A stretch of DNA of 34,067 bases from Humidesulfovibrio sp. (GTDB lineage Bacteria > Desulfobacterota > Desulfovibrionia > Desulfovibrionales > Desulfovibrionaceae), in the NCBI RefSeq assembly GCF_030689645.1, contig NZ_JAUYFU010000065.1, forward strand, positions 1 to 34,067. The letters run 5' to 3'. Position 1 is the stretch's first letter. The number at the start of each line of letters is the position of its first letter. The notes beneath the pieces were generated by a model. The model had not been told where the DNA came from. It did no database searches and saw only the letters and a program-made list of their open reading frames with translations. Shown in pieces: positions 8,502-16,493 of the stretch. Position numbers and translations under genes: made by a program.

Positions 8502-9404
8502 TCAGGTTTCCGGCGCAGGCTGGGCGGGCACACCTGGGGCGATGGGCGTCAAGGGCATGTCCTGCGGGGCCGGGGTGCCAGGAGGAGCAGGCGTGGTGGA
8601 CTTCACCACAGGCGGCGCGGCAGGCGGCGGAGTAGCCGGGGCCGTAAGCTCCGGGCCGGGAGAGCTGACGCCAGCCTGCTGGGATTTAAGTTTGGCCTCT
8701 TCGATCTTGCGCAAGCGGCGCTCCTTGGCCTTGGCCTTCTTGTCCTCACGCCGCTCCAGCAGCTTTTTCTTGGCGATGCGAGACTCCTCGCTGGAGATGA
8801 CGCCGTCATGGTTCAGATCCATCTCCGCAAATTTATTCTCGCGCCGGGCCAGATATTCCTTCTGGGTCACGCGGCCGTCTTTGTTTTTGTCAAAGGTGGA
8901 GAGGTGAGGCTTGGACGGCTTGTCGCTCTTCTTCTTGGCCTTCACCGGCTTGCCTTCGGCCCGGCGCTTGGCGTCGCGCTTGGCCTCCTTCTCCTGAATC
9001 TTAGCCTTGGCAGCCTTGGCCTCCTGCGGGGAAACAACCCCGTCGCGGTTTGTGTCGGCCTGGGCGAAGCGCTTCTTGGACCCGCCAACATACTCATCAC
9101 GAGTGATGCGGCCGTCGTGGTTCTTGTCCAGGGAGCGCAGATAGGGCTTGCCGTCGTTCTTGACCGCCGGGCCTTTCTTTTTTCCGGCAGGCGTCGACGC
9201 CGGGGCGGCCTTCTTCTGCGAAACAGCGGGAGCGTTGACGCGAGGCTTGGCGGCAGCGGGAGCCACGGCCTTAGGCGCCTGGCGGCGGGGGCCTTCGCCC
9301 TCATGAGGCGGCGCGTCCTGGGCCAGGGCCGGCAAGCCAGCCAGACTGGTGACGCTCAACGCCAGGATCAAAGCAAACCAGACAGTGCGGAGGGTCACCG
9401 GCAT
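8502..9404 (-). CDS. Secreted EF-hand calcium-binding protein with proline-rich tail
   Basis: 300 residues. A signal peptide occupies 1-29 (hydrophobic FALILALSVTSLAGL, then PALAQ). Next is a Pro/Ala/Lys-rich linker (30-85). Four EF-hand loops follow, in two pairs: D93-E104 (DKNHDGRITRDE), D117-E128, D172-E183 and D196-E207, each with the D-x-N/D-x-D-G pattern. Lys/Arg-rich helices separate the pairs (130-165 and 208-240), and the last 55 residues are Pro/Ala-rich. It should bind calcium in the periplasm or at the surface; its partner is unknown. The ATG at 9404 has AGGGAGGAG upstream and shares its A with the TGA of the EAL-HDOD gene (TGATG), so the two are translationally coupled. An upstream in-frame ATG exists but would hide the signal peptide. 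Confidence 0.88.
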   Translation of the reverse strand: MPVTLRTVWFALILALSVTSLAGLPALAQDAPPHEGEGPRRQAPKAVAPAAAKPRVNAPAVSQKKAAPASTPAGKKKGPAVKNDGKPYLRSLDKNHDGRITRDEYVGGSKKRFAQADTNRDGVVSPQEAKAAKAKIQEKEAKRDAKRRAEGKPVKAKKKSDKPSKPHLSTFDKNKDGRVTQKEYLARRENKFAEMDLNHDGVISSEESRIAKKKLLERREDKKAKAKERRLRKIEEAKLKSQQAGVSSPGPELTAPATPPPAAPPVVKSTTPAPPGTPAPQDMPLTPIAPGVPAQPAPET

Positions 9405-10681
9405 CAGTCTCCTCCCTTCGTACGCAGCAAGGTCTGAGTCCATTCGATGGCTTCGGCGTAATTTGTGGCCGAGGCCTGCTGGTCCAGTTCGCGACCATCC
9501 AGAAACCGGAACACGTCTTCCCAACTGCCAACCTCGATGTCCTCAACCAGGGAAAGCCATGCCCAGTAGGGCGAAGGTTTGGACAAGAGCGCGCCTTCCA
9601 CGTCCTTGTCGAGGGGGATGTTCTGCAACAGCTTGTCCATGGGCTGCGCCAGCAGGACATCAAGCTTGGAGAACAACCCGAGCATGAAGAGGGTTTCTGA
9701 AGGAAACAGGCGCGACTTATACAGCTTGCCCATGTTTTCCAGGTAGCGCGCGCGCTGCAGGGAATTGTAGGCAGCCTCCTGCACCTTGGCCGAGGAATCG
9801 AAATCGGAAATGATGACCGCAAGGAACCACTGCTTTATCTGCTGCTTACCGAGAAGCGTCAGGGCCTGGCCAATGGACTGGATGTTGGCCCGAAGGGAGA
9901 AGGCGGCGGAATTGATGAAGTTCAGCAGGCGATAGCTCACGCTGGGATCGGTGGAGATGATCCGCGCAAGCTCGCGCACATCGTAATCGTCGCCGGAAAG
10001 GGCTCGCAGAAGCCGCATCTTGGCCATCACCGGAGTGGGAATCTTGCTGCCGCTCATGGTTTCCGGGCGGCTGAAGAAGAAGCCCTGGAACAGGGAGAAG
10101 CCCAGTTGCTTGGTCAATTCGTAAGTGGCGCGGTCCTCAACCTTCTCGGCCAGAAGGCGACAACCATACTTGCGCAGACCGGCGCTCACCTCGCGCAGGC
10201 GCGCGGGATCCATGCCCAGCACGTCCACCTTCACGATGTCCGCAAGCTGGAGGACCTCCTCGTATCCGGGCTGGCCCACGAAGTCATCCAGGGCCAAAAT
10301 GTAGCCATGATTCTTGATATTGTTCAGCGCGGCGATCATTCCGGGCGTCGGCACGATGGTCTCCAACACCTCCACCACGCAAATCTCCCGCGGCAGGGCG
10401 TAGACAGTGTCGTCCAAAAGCAGGCGCTGAGGGAAATTGATGAAGGCCTTGCGGCTCTTGTCCATGCCGTTGAAGGCAAGGGCGAAGCCGTCGGCAATGA
10501 CCGAGGCAGTGGCGAGGTCGTCCTCGGCCAGGGAAACATCTGCGGTCTTGGCCTGCCCGCTGCTGCGGAAAAGCAGCTCGTAGGCCCAAATCCTCTCCTT
10601 GACGTCGAAGATGGGCTGCCTGGCCACGAAGATGGCCTTGCTGGTCCGGGGCTCCTGGCCTGGCTGCGCAGATTCGATCAT
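9404..10681 (-). CDS. EAL-HDOD (YuxH-type) signalling protein
   Basis: 425 residues. The N-terminal half is an EAL-like domain: ELLFR (35-39), N82, E104/E107, DD (132-133), K151, AEKVED with E179, and QGFFFSRP with Q199. It therefore keeps most residues that bind metal and c-di-GMP in active phosphodiesterases, though the motif reads ELL instead of EAL. From about 220 an HDOD domain follows (LARIISTDPSVSYRLLNFINSA). Proteins of this layout link c-di-GMP to motility or surface behaviour in several bacteria. Start: ATG 10681 follows AAGGA about ten bases upstream and begins just ahead of the FVARQPIFD block; the frame stays open further but that extension looks random. The stop overlaps the start of the EF-hand gene. 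Whether it hydrolyses or only binds c-di-GMP is not decided. Confidence 0.88.
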   Translation of the reverse strand: MIESAQPGQEPRTSKAIFVARQPIFDVKERIWAYELLFRSSGQAKTADVSLAEDDLATASVIADGFALAFNGMDKSRKAFINFPQRLLLDDTVYALPREICVVEVLETIVPTPGMIAALNNIKNHGYILALDDFVGQPGYEEVLQLADIVKVDVLGMDPARLREVSAGLRKYGCRLLAEKVEDRATYELTKQLGFSLFQGFFFSRPETMSGSKIPTPVMAKMRLLRALSGDDYDVRELARIISTDPSVSYRLLNFINSAAFSLRANIQSIGQALTLLGKQQIKQWFLAVIISDFDSSAKVQEAAYNSLQRARYLENMGKLYKSRLFPSETLFMLGLFSKLDVLLAQPMDKLLQNIPLDKDVEGALLSKPSPYWAWLSLVEDIEVGSWEDVFRFLDGRELDQQASATNYAEAIEWTQTLLRTKGGD

Positions 10682-10775
10682 ACCCCAAGTATCCTTGATT
10701 TCATGCTTCCATGCAACCCCAAAGGCGCGTGGGCGCCAACGAGTGCAAAACAAGAGCGCAACGAAACCGGCGCGC

Positions 10776-11330
10776 CTATTTTTCGCCGCCTTCCGCCGGA
10801 GGCGGCGGGGCCGTGGCATTCTGCTGCTCGCGCCCGCTCATGGCCTTGTACTCCTCCTCAAGTATCTTCGGAACGGGCCGGACCCAGAAGGTTTCCTTGA
10901 CCTGCTCCTTGGCGTCCTGGGGTCCCTTGGCCGGGCAGGCCTTGATGAGTCCCTTGTTCGGGCACTCCGGCGAGGAGTAATTGGCCACCAGGCAACGGCC
11001 CTCGGAATCCGGCTCGTAGGGCACCACGCGGCGCATGGCCCGCCAGGTGCGGTCCTGCAAGATGACCTGACCATCGCTCGTGACGGCGCAGAGCATCTCC
11101 GAGTTTTTGGAGGCGTAGAACACGCTGATGACGTAGACGCCCTCATCCAGCTTGCCCACATAACCGAACTCGCTTACTTTTTTACAAAGCATGCGCGAGA
11201 GCACCTGTTTGCACAGATTGAGCTTCAGGTCATCGCCAGCGGCAAAACCCGCAGCAGGCAAAACCAGGACAAGGCACAAAGCCAGGGCGAAGCGCCGCAG
11301 GCGGGCGGGGGCGCGCAAAGGGTCAGGCAT
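10776..11330 (-). CDS. Secreted six-cysteine protein of unknown function
   Basis: 184 residues, not recognised. A signal peptide covers about 1-31 (RRFALALCLVLVLPAAGFAAG). The mature part has six cysteines (C40, C49, C81, C113, C123, C132), an even number compatible with three disulfides, and ends in a hydrophilic Pro-rich tail (NATAPPPPAEGGEK). Two short beta-rich stretches (YVISVFYASKNSEMLCAV and QVILQDRTW) suggest a small globular domain. The ATG at 11330 overlaps the stop of the upstream 72-aa gene by eight bases (ATGCCTGA) and lacks its own ribosome site, so coupled translation is likely. An alternative in-frame ATG at 11366 also lacks a ribosome site. It lies 94 bases before the EAL-HDOD gene, on the same strand. 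Confidence 0.75.
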   Translation of the reverse strand: MPDPLRAPARLRRFALALCLVLVLPAAGFAAGDDLKLNLCKQVLSRMLCKKVSEFGYVGKLDEGVYVISVFYASKNSEMLCAVTSDGQVILQDRTWRAMRRVVPYEPDSEGRCLVANYSSPECPNKGLIKACPAKGPQDAKEQVKETFWVRPVPKILEEEYKAMSGREQQNATAPPPPAEGGEK

Positions 11331-11541
11331 TGCGTTGATCCGGGGTGAGAAAGGTTTGGAAGCCATCGGGGCTGTCGGTCTCGCACTGGGCCTTGCAGCC
11401 AGCGCACTGAAAACTGCCGGGCTTGAAGTACCATGCGGCGCGGCCCGGATTCTCGCATCGAAAGTAGGCATACACGGCAGCCGAAACCGTTCCGGTATAC
11501 CGATGATATCCCTGCTGCCGCACATAATCGAGAAACCGCAT
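11323..11541 (-). CDS. Small four-cysteine protein, possibly metal-binding
   Basis: 72 residues starting MRFLDYVRQQGYHRYTG. Cysteines at 29, 46, 49 and 53 (C-x16-CxxC-x3-C) could bind zinc, and the aromatic sequence between them (AAWYFKPGSFQC) looks like a short zinc-ribbon loop; this is inference. A GGCGGAAGG purine run abuts the ATG. The best support for coding is that its stop (TGA, 11325-11323) lies inside the start region of the next gene with an eight-base overlap. I do not recognise the family. A longer in-frame start near 11730 would add residues of random appearance. Confidence 0.55.
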   Translation of the reverse strand: MRFLDYVRQQGYHRYTGTVSAAVYAYFRCENPGRAAWYFKPGSFQCAGCKAQCETDSPDGFQTFLTPDQRNA

Positions 11542-12039
11542 CCTTCCGCCCCCAATGTATTTACGTACTGTAGCCCGAAAGACAAAAAATGCAAAGCCGC
11601 CAACAAGACACTGTCCACCAAGCCCAGGACGAAACCACTGGGCTGAATCTGCTGGCGGCGCAGACCTCCAGCCGCAGTCTGCCGGACAGCCCAACACAAA
11701 AAGCGCCCGCCATTCGCCGACAAACGACAAGACAATACAGCACCCCGCAATCCTTGCCTTTCCTGCTGCCGCGTGGCATCAACAAGGATTCGCATCACTA
11801 TACATACTCAAAAAGGACAGACGCACTCGATACAGCGTGGCGCGCTTGGCGAGAAGAGGATGAACCTCCAGCAATCGCCTCTGCGCAACAAATGGACGGC
11901 CCCGGCCCGGTGTGGGGTTTTACAGTGTCGGGGCTTGATTTTTCCTGCAAACAGGCCGAAATGGTGATGATTCAGGCAGCGTAGAAATACGCAGCCTCGG
12001 AGGTGGCGCTCCAGCCCAAAACAGCGCCCAGGAGCATAC
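11542..12039. other. Intergenic region with one hairpin
   Basis: About 500 bases between divergent genes. A plus-strand frame open from 11589 to 11984 has no ribosome site, an unnatural composition and a stop inside the hairpin described at 11974-11997; I judge it non-coding. A weak minus-strand promoter may exist: TTGCAT, 16 bases, then TACAGT just upstream of 11541. No RNA gene is recognised. The length leaves room for regulation of either neighbour. Confidence 0.5.
11974..11997 (+). other. GAAA-capped hairpin in the leader of the 526-aa gene
   Basis: AGGCAGCGTA (11974-11983) and TACGCAGCCT (11988-11997) form a ten-position stem, with a single A-A mismatch, closed by the tetraloop GAAA, a GNRA loop that is stable in RNA. 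No T-run follows, so it is not an intrinsic terminator. It lies 43 bases before the GTG start at 12040 and could be a leader structure, transcript stabiliser or part of a small RNA. Confidence 0.45.
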
Positions 12040-13620
12040 GTGGACGAAACCCTCGCCGCACAGGAAGCACCCAAAGGCCCCGCCTCCGTACCATCCGCCG
12101 TCGATGCACGGCCGCAATGGCCCGCGCGCCTGGAGGCCTATCTGTCCGTGCTGCGCCCCCTTAAGGAAAAAAGCGCCCTGCGCGAGGTGCTTGAGCGCGA
12201 GATGCTGCTCTGCTTCATCGAGGTCAACAGCGGGGGCATCAGCGAATACCCCATGCTGGCCACACAGCAGCAAAGCATCGTGAATCTCCTGTGCCGCCGC
12301 TCCGACCACCCCGCCGACTCCGTGCTGCGCAAGCTGGCCGCCAACTTTCCCGTGCTTCTGAACCGCCTGGACAAGGAGACCGCCTCCGGGGATCAGGCCG
12401 CAATGGAGCAGACCACGGCGCTCCTGCGCAATACCGAATCGCTGCTGGTGAAAAGCGTGCAGGGCATGGTTTTCGCCATGGGCCTCACCACGGACAATTT
12501 CGAGGAGCTCATCATGCGCCACTTCGGCGCGCCGGGCTTGTCCCAGTTCGCGGAGATCCTCAAGGCCAACGAATTCGACCAGGGCTTCTGGCGGGAATTT
12601 GTGGAGCGCTTCATCGCCCAGCACGTGGCCGAAGGCTACGAGCACCTGACCAGCGAAGGCAAGTTCCACCTGTCCAAAGACGGGCAGCTTGTGGTGGTGC
12701 GCTACCTGTTCGACGACGTGCTCGCCACCCTGCACGACAGCCCTGGCCACATCGACCAGACCCGCGTGCAGAAAAGCTTCGCCCTGGCCAGCGCCGAAAC
12801 GCCCGAACGCCTGTCCATGCGCAAGGTGGTGCAGGCCTGCCTGCTCAAAGGCTTGGGATTCCTTCCCGGAGACATGCTCATCGAGCACCTGGAAAGCGCC
12901 GCGCTCATCGTGTGCATGGACCCAGTGGCCGAAAGCCTCTTCCGGGCCATGCAGGCGCGCGCAGCCGGGCAAGAGGCCCAGGGAAAGCACCCCCTGCCCT
13001 TTTTGATGGAGCAGGCCGTAGCCCTGGCCCTGGGCGCGGTGCTTGTGCTCAGCAAGTCGCGCGAGCATTTCCTCACCGCCCTGGGCAGCCTGCGCTCCGA
13101 CGAGTTGGACGCCGTGCGCGCCCTGGCCCAAGGGCTGTCCATCGACTCCCTGGAGCGCGTGCTGTTCTTCCTGTTGGAAAGCTCCTTCGTGGGGCTCCTG
13201 CGCGAGAAGGCGCGGGACGAGGGCGCAAAAGTCACCATCAAGACCGCCGCATTGCGCCGCAGTCCGTTGCCCGCCGTTGAAGCCCTGGCCTCGCGCGGGC
13301 TCACGCGCATCCGCAAAAGCCAGTTGTGGATGCAGGACTCCACCCGGCCGGACATGCTGCTCTTCAAAACCCGCACCCCGCAGCAACTGGCGTCCATCAT
13401 GCAAGTGCTGCAAATGGAGGAGCCGCTCCAGGCGCAGGTGCGCGCCCTGTGGGACCACGCGCCCTTCCGGCGCGACTTCCTGGTGGCCATCGACCTTGGC
13501 CAGGTGGCGCGAACCACCCAAAACGTCAAGGCCAAGCTTTCAGAGTTGTTGCTGAAATTTGGCGCGATCCAGGCGCCGCCTCCGCCCGTGCCCGGCGCGG
13601 CAGATACCACCCAGGCCTAG
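12040..13620 (+). CDS. Uncharacterised soluble protein, 526 aa
   Basis: I do not recognise this protein. It starts at GTG 12040, with AGGAG at 12030-12034 as ribosome site. It shows no signal peptide and no transmembrane helix. Most of it looks alpha-helical with heptad-like leucines (e.g. LEAYLSVLRPLKEKSALREV near 30-50), and it ends in a Pro-rich tail (APPPPVPGAADTTQA). A segment near 140-200 (GMVFAMGLTTDNFEELIMRHFG) and one near 365-400 (SLERVLFFLLESSFVGLL) are hydrophobic but amphipathic. Codon use matches the surrounding genes, and the frame is open throughout, which supports real coding. It stands alone: a divergent gene lies on the left and a convergent permease 29 bases away on the right. 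Confidence 0.8.
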   Translation: MDETLAAQEAPKGPASVPSAVDARPQWPARLEAYLSVLRPLKEKSALREVLEREMLLCFIEVNSGGISEYPMLATQQQSIVNLLCRRSDHPADSVLRKLAANFPVLLNRLDKETASGDQAAMEQTTALLRNTESLLVKSVQGMVFAMGLTTDNFEELIMRHFGAPGLSQFAEILKANEFDQGFWREFVERFIAQHVAEGYEHLTSEGKFHLSKDGQLVVVRYLFDDVLATLHDSPGHIDQTRVQKSFALASAETPERLSMRKVVQACLLKGLGFLPGDMLIEHLESAALIVCMDPVAESLFRAMQARAAGQEAQGKHPLPFLMEQAVALALGAVLVLSKSREHFLTALGSLRSDELDAVRALAQGLSIDSLERVLFFLLESSFVGLLREKARDEGAKVTIKTAALRRSPLPAVEALASRGLTRIRKSQLWMQDSTRPDMLLFKTRTPQQLASIMQVLQMEEPLQAQVRALWDHAPFRRDFLVAIDLGQVARTTQNVKAKLSELLLKFGAIQAPPPPVPGAADTTQA

Positions 13621-13649
13621 CCCCGCCCTGTCTCGCAGTCCGGCTGCGC

Positions 13650-15374
13650 CTACACCAGAAACGAAATGTAGGAGTAGCCGGAAATCTCCAGGTGCTTCAC
13701 ATCTCTCGCGTACTGCGAAAACAGCACAAGCCCCAACTGGTCCAGCTCGGCTGGCGTGGCCTGCAGGAGGGATTCCGGCAGGGCGAAGTTGTTGATGTCG
13801 TCCATCATATGGCCGCAGACCATCTCGGTGAAGTAGCCGTCCTCGGCCTTGGACATCCGCAAAGTCAGGCTGTAATTCTGACCCTTCCCGCCCTCCGCCG
13901 CCATGTGGCAAAAGACCTCTTCACAGCACAGAGACAGGACGTTGTACTCCATGTCCGTAAGCCCGAGCCTGGCCCGACCGCTAGTCAGAAGGCGTTGCAG
14001 GGCTGGAAGCTCCGCCACGTCCAACCGGAACACGCCCTCTATGCCTTTCTTCGGGGCCAGATAGGCCAGGGTGCTCAGGATGAAGGCGGTGAAACCGCCC
14101 ATGGCCACGCTGTTCTGGAGGAGCGGGCTCAGGCTTGCAGGCACCACGCCAGGAAAGAACGACTTGCCCCCGGCCACCAGCCCGACCACAAGAGACAGAC
14201 CCAGGATCAGTCCATGCTGATTGTTCAGCTTAGTCATGGCCACCAAGCCGAAACCGGCGTGGAACAGCATGCCGGCGATGACGATGAGAAACCCGCCGAT
14301 GACCGGGCCGGGCATGTCCAGAATGATGCCGCTGACCTTGGGCATGAAGGCGAGCAAAAGCAGCAGGCAGGCGCCGATGGTGCCGATGCGCCGGGAGGCC
14401 ACGCCGGTCATCTCGATGAGCGGCAGGTTGTCGCAGTAGACGGAGGGGACAGTGGTGCCAAGCGCCCCGGCCGCAACCTTGCTCAGCCCGTCGCAGTAAA
14501 GGCCGCTCTGCACCTGGTCGTAGGACACGCGGCGGAAGTTGCGCGTGGAGATCTGCTGCACCAGCATGATGTTGCCGGTGCTCTCGATCATGCTGGCCAC
14601 CATGCCCATGCCGAAGGCGAAGAGCAGCGGCAGGTGCATGGCCTGGATGTTCAACTCCAAGCCGGGCCAGGCGGACAATTCCGGCAGGCCTATCCAGGCG
14701 GCGCTCGCCGTGTTGTCGAAATTGAGCTCCCCGGTCAGAAACGCCAGGCCGTAGCCGCTGGCCATGGCGATGAGCGGGCTCCACAGGCGCAGGGCCGTGG
14801 AGCCGAAGAGCATGAGCAGCGTGAGGGTGAGAACAGTGACCGCCCCAATGGCCAGACGCGCGAAGGAGACCGTAGAGGCCGCCGCCTCCGGAACGGAGGA
14901 CCCGGCCCAGAGGCCAAGGCCGATGGGCACCATGGCGGTGGCGATGAGCAAAATGACCACGCCGCCCACAGCCGGGGTGATGATGTGCCGGAAGAAGCGG
15001 ATGAAAAAGGTATACAGGAACACCAGGGGCACGGTGAGCAGCGTCATGGATGCGAGGAGCGGCAGGCCGCCCATCTTCACCGCATCCACCGAGCACAACA
15101 GGAACGCGCTGTATGAACCGGTGAAGAGCACAAAACCGGCCCCGATGCCGAAGCGCGTCCTGCTTTGCAGAAAGGTGAACACCGCTGACACGAGAATCGA
15201 CCCGAAGGTGATGAAGGCCAGGGACTGGGGAGCGATGCCCGCCGTCTTGCCCAGCACGTTGGGGATGAAGATGATGGCGTCGAACACAAGCAGCACATGC
15301 ATGAAGGCGAGGCTGATGGTGGTGAACAGCGGCGGCGACTCGCTCGCGTCGAATTTCAGCTTGTCGCGTATCAT
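13650..15374 (-). CDS. NCS2-family (xanthine/uracil-type) permease with a C-terminal RsbW-like ATPase-fold domain
   Basis: 574 residues. Residues 1-440 carry about 12-14 hydrophobic segments and NCS2 nucleobase-transporter blocks: ESTGNIMLVQQ near 264-274 (with the conserved Glu at 264), and DGLSKVAAGALGTTVPSVYC (295-314) followed by TGVASRRIG (323-331), which matches the NCS2 signature. About 130 residues follow (445-574) that transporters of this family do not need. They resemble the histidine-kinase-like ATPase fold of anti-sigma factors such as RsbW: EE (485-486) in a helix at the N-box position, a MMDDINNF strand (523-530) like the DDG box, and QLGLVLFSQYARDVKHLEISG near the end. The N-box Asn seems replaced, so ATP binding is doubtful. 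Substrate is unknown. The ATG at 15374 follows AGGGGG about 12 bases upstream. Confidence 0.83.
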   Translation of the reverse strand: MIRDKLKFDASESPPLFTTISLAFMHVLLVFDAIIFIPNVLGKTAGIAPQSLAFITFGSILVSAVFTFLQSRTRFGIGAGFVLFTGSYSAFLLCSVDAVKMGGLPLLASMTLLTVPLVFLYTFFIRFFRHIITPAVGGVVILLIATAMVPIGLGLWAGSSVPEAAASTVSFARLAIGAVTVLTLTLLMLFGSTALRLWSPLIAMASGYGLAFLTGELNFDNTASAAWIGLPELSAWPGLELNIQAMHLPLLFAFGMGMVASMIESTGNIMLVQQISTRNFRRVSYDQVQSGLYCDGLSKVAAGALGTTVPSVYCDNLPLIEMTGVASRRIGTIGACLLLLLAFMPKVSGIILDMPGPVIGGFLIVIAGMLFHAGFGLVAMTKLNNQHGLILGLSLVVGLVAGGKSFFPGVVPASLSPLLQNSVAMGGFTAFILSTLAYLAPKKGIEGVFRLDVAELPALQRLLTSGRARLGLTDMEYNVLSLCCEEVFCHMAAEGGKGQNYSLTLRMSKAEDGYFTEMVCGHMMDDINNFALPESLLQATPAELDQLGLVLFSQYARDVKHLEISGYSYISFLV

Positions 15375-15445
15375 AATACCGCAGCCCCCTCTATATGTTT
15401 ACTGCTTCCGACAGATGCACACTCCCAAGGGGCGCGCAGCTAGGG

Positions 15446-15467
15446 AACATTCCAAATCTGGAACGTT
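15446..15467. promoter_or_regulatory. Palindrome upstream of the permease gene
   Basis: Arms AACATTCCA (15446-15454) and TGGAACGTT (15459-15467) are complementary at 8 of 9 positions around a four-base centre. The site lies 72-93 bases before the permease ATG, in the only non-coding gap there, and overlaps a weak promoter-like arrangement (TTGCTT then AATGTT, 17 bases apart, minus strand). The form fits an operator for a dimeric repressor. Confidence 0.45.
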
Positions 15468-15556
15468 TAAGCAAGACATAGCTGACCGTTGCCAGCCAAA
15501 ACCAGTGGCAGGGGCCAGCCCGGATGAAGGCAGGTCTGTCGCACAGGGCAGCGCCC

Positions 15557-16489
15557 CTACGCGAACACGATAGTCTTGTTGCCGTCCACCAGCACGCGAT
15601 CCTCCAGGTGCCAGCGCACGGCGCGCGAGAGCACCTGGCGCTCGATGTCGCGGCCCAGGATCTTGAGCTCGTCGAGCCGGTGCCGGTGCGACACGCGGAT
15701 GACGTCCTGCTCGATGATGGGGCCCTTGTCGAGGCGCCCGGTGACGTAGTGGGCCGTGGCCCCGATGAGCTTGACCCCGCGTTCCGCCGCGCGGCGGTAC
15801 GGGTCCGCGCCCTCGAAGGCGGGCAGAAAGGAATGGTGAATGTTGATGATCCGCTGCGGAAAGCGCTTCACGAAGGCCGGTGAGAGAATGCGCATATAGC
15901 GCGCCAGGACCAGAAACTCCACCGGCCCGCCGGGCGCGCCGCTCAAGAGCTCCAGCATGCGCTCCTCGGGCAGGGAGAGCCCGCGGCCGCGCGGGGCGTC
16001 TGTGGCCTCCGGCACATGCACATGGTGAAAGGCCACGCCGAAAGACTCCACGGCGTGCTTGAGATCTGGATGATTGCTGATGACGAGGGGGATCTCCGCT
16101 GGCAGTTCGCCCCGGCCCACGCGCCACAAAAGATCCATCAGGGCGTGGTCCAGGCGCGAGACGAGCACGGCCATGCGCTTCTTGCGCCGGGCCAGCAGCA
16201 CGCGCCAGTTCATATTGAACTGTGCGGCCACCTCGGACTCGAAGTCGCCCATGAGCTCGTCCAGGCAGCCTTCAAGGCCGGGGAAGTAGAACTCCTGGCG
16301 CATGAAGAACCGTCCGCCCTGGGGATCGGTGGAGTGCTGGTCGGAGTGGATGATGTTCACCCCGCGCTTGTGCAAATAGCCGCTCACGGCGGCGACTATG
16401 CCAGAGCGGTCCGGGCAGGTGACGAGAAGGCGCGCTGTTCCGGCCTGCCCGGCCGGGGCAGGCTTGCAGAGAGGCATGGCGGCTGTCAT
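15557..16489 (-). CDS. purU: Formyltetrahydrofolate deformylase PurU
   Basis: 310 residues. PurU hydrolyses 10-formyl-tetrahydrofolate to formate and tetrahydrofolate, balancing the one-carbon pool. An ACT domain comes first (RLLVTCPDRSGIVAAVSGYL, about 19-38), then a formyltransferase domain with the catalytic set N216 and H218 (NIHHSFLPAF) and D254 (RLDKGPIIEQD), and the typical ARYMRILSP block. The start is uncertain: ATG 16489 is four bases after the stop of the 75-aa gene and has GAGGA upstream, whereas ATG 16525 would overlap that gene by 32 bases and has no ribosome site, and ATG 16477 is also possible. Together with the small Cys protein it forms a two-gene unit. Formate made here could feed the formate dehydrogenase, but that enzyme is periplasmic. 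Confidence 0.93.
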   Translation of the reverse strand: MTAAMPLCKPAPAGQAGTARLLVTCPDRSGIVAAVSGYLHKRGVNIIHSDQHSTDPQGGRFFMRQEFYFPGLEGCLDELMGDFESEVAAQFNMNWRVLLARRKKRMAVLVSRLDHALMDLLWRVGRGELPAEIPLVISNHPDLKHAVESFGVAFHHVHVPEATDAPRGRGLSLPEERMLELLSGAPGGPVEFLVLARYMRILSPAFVKRFPQRIINIHHSFLPAFEGADPYRRAAERGVKLIGATAHYVTGRLDKGPIIEQDVIRVSHRHRLDELKILGRDIERQVLSRAVRWHLEDRVLVDGNKTIVFA

Positions 16490-16493
16490 TGGG

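Noticed and set aside
10724-10737. Short hairpin GGCGC/GCGCC between the six-Cys and EAL-HDOD genes
   Set aside because: Five base pairs and only TTT after it on the minus strand: too weak to call a terminator, and coupled expression is likely.
11589-11984. 131-residue plus-strand open frame
   Set aside because: No ribosome site, low-complexity content, and its stop lies inside the hairpin; judged non-coding.
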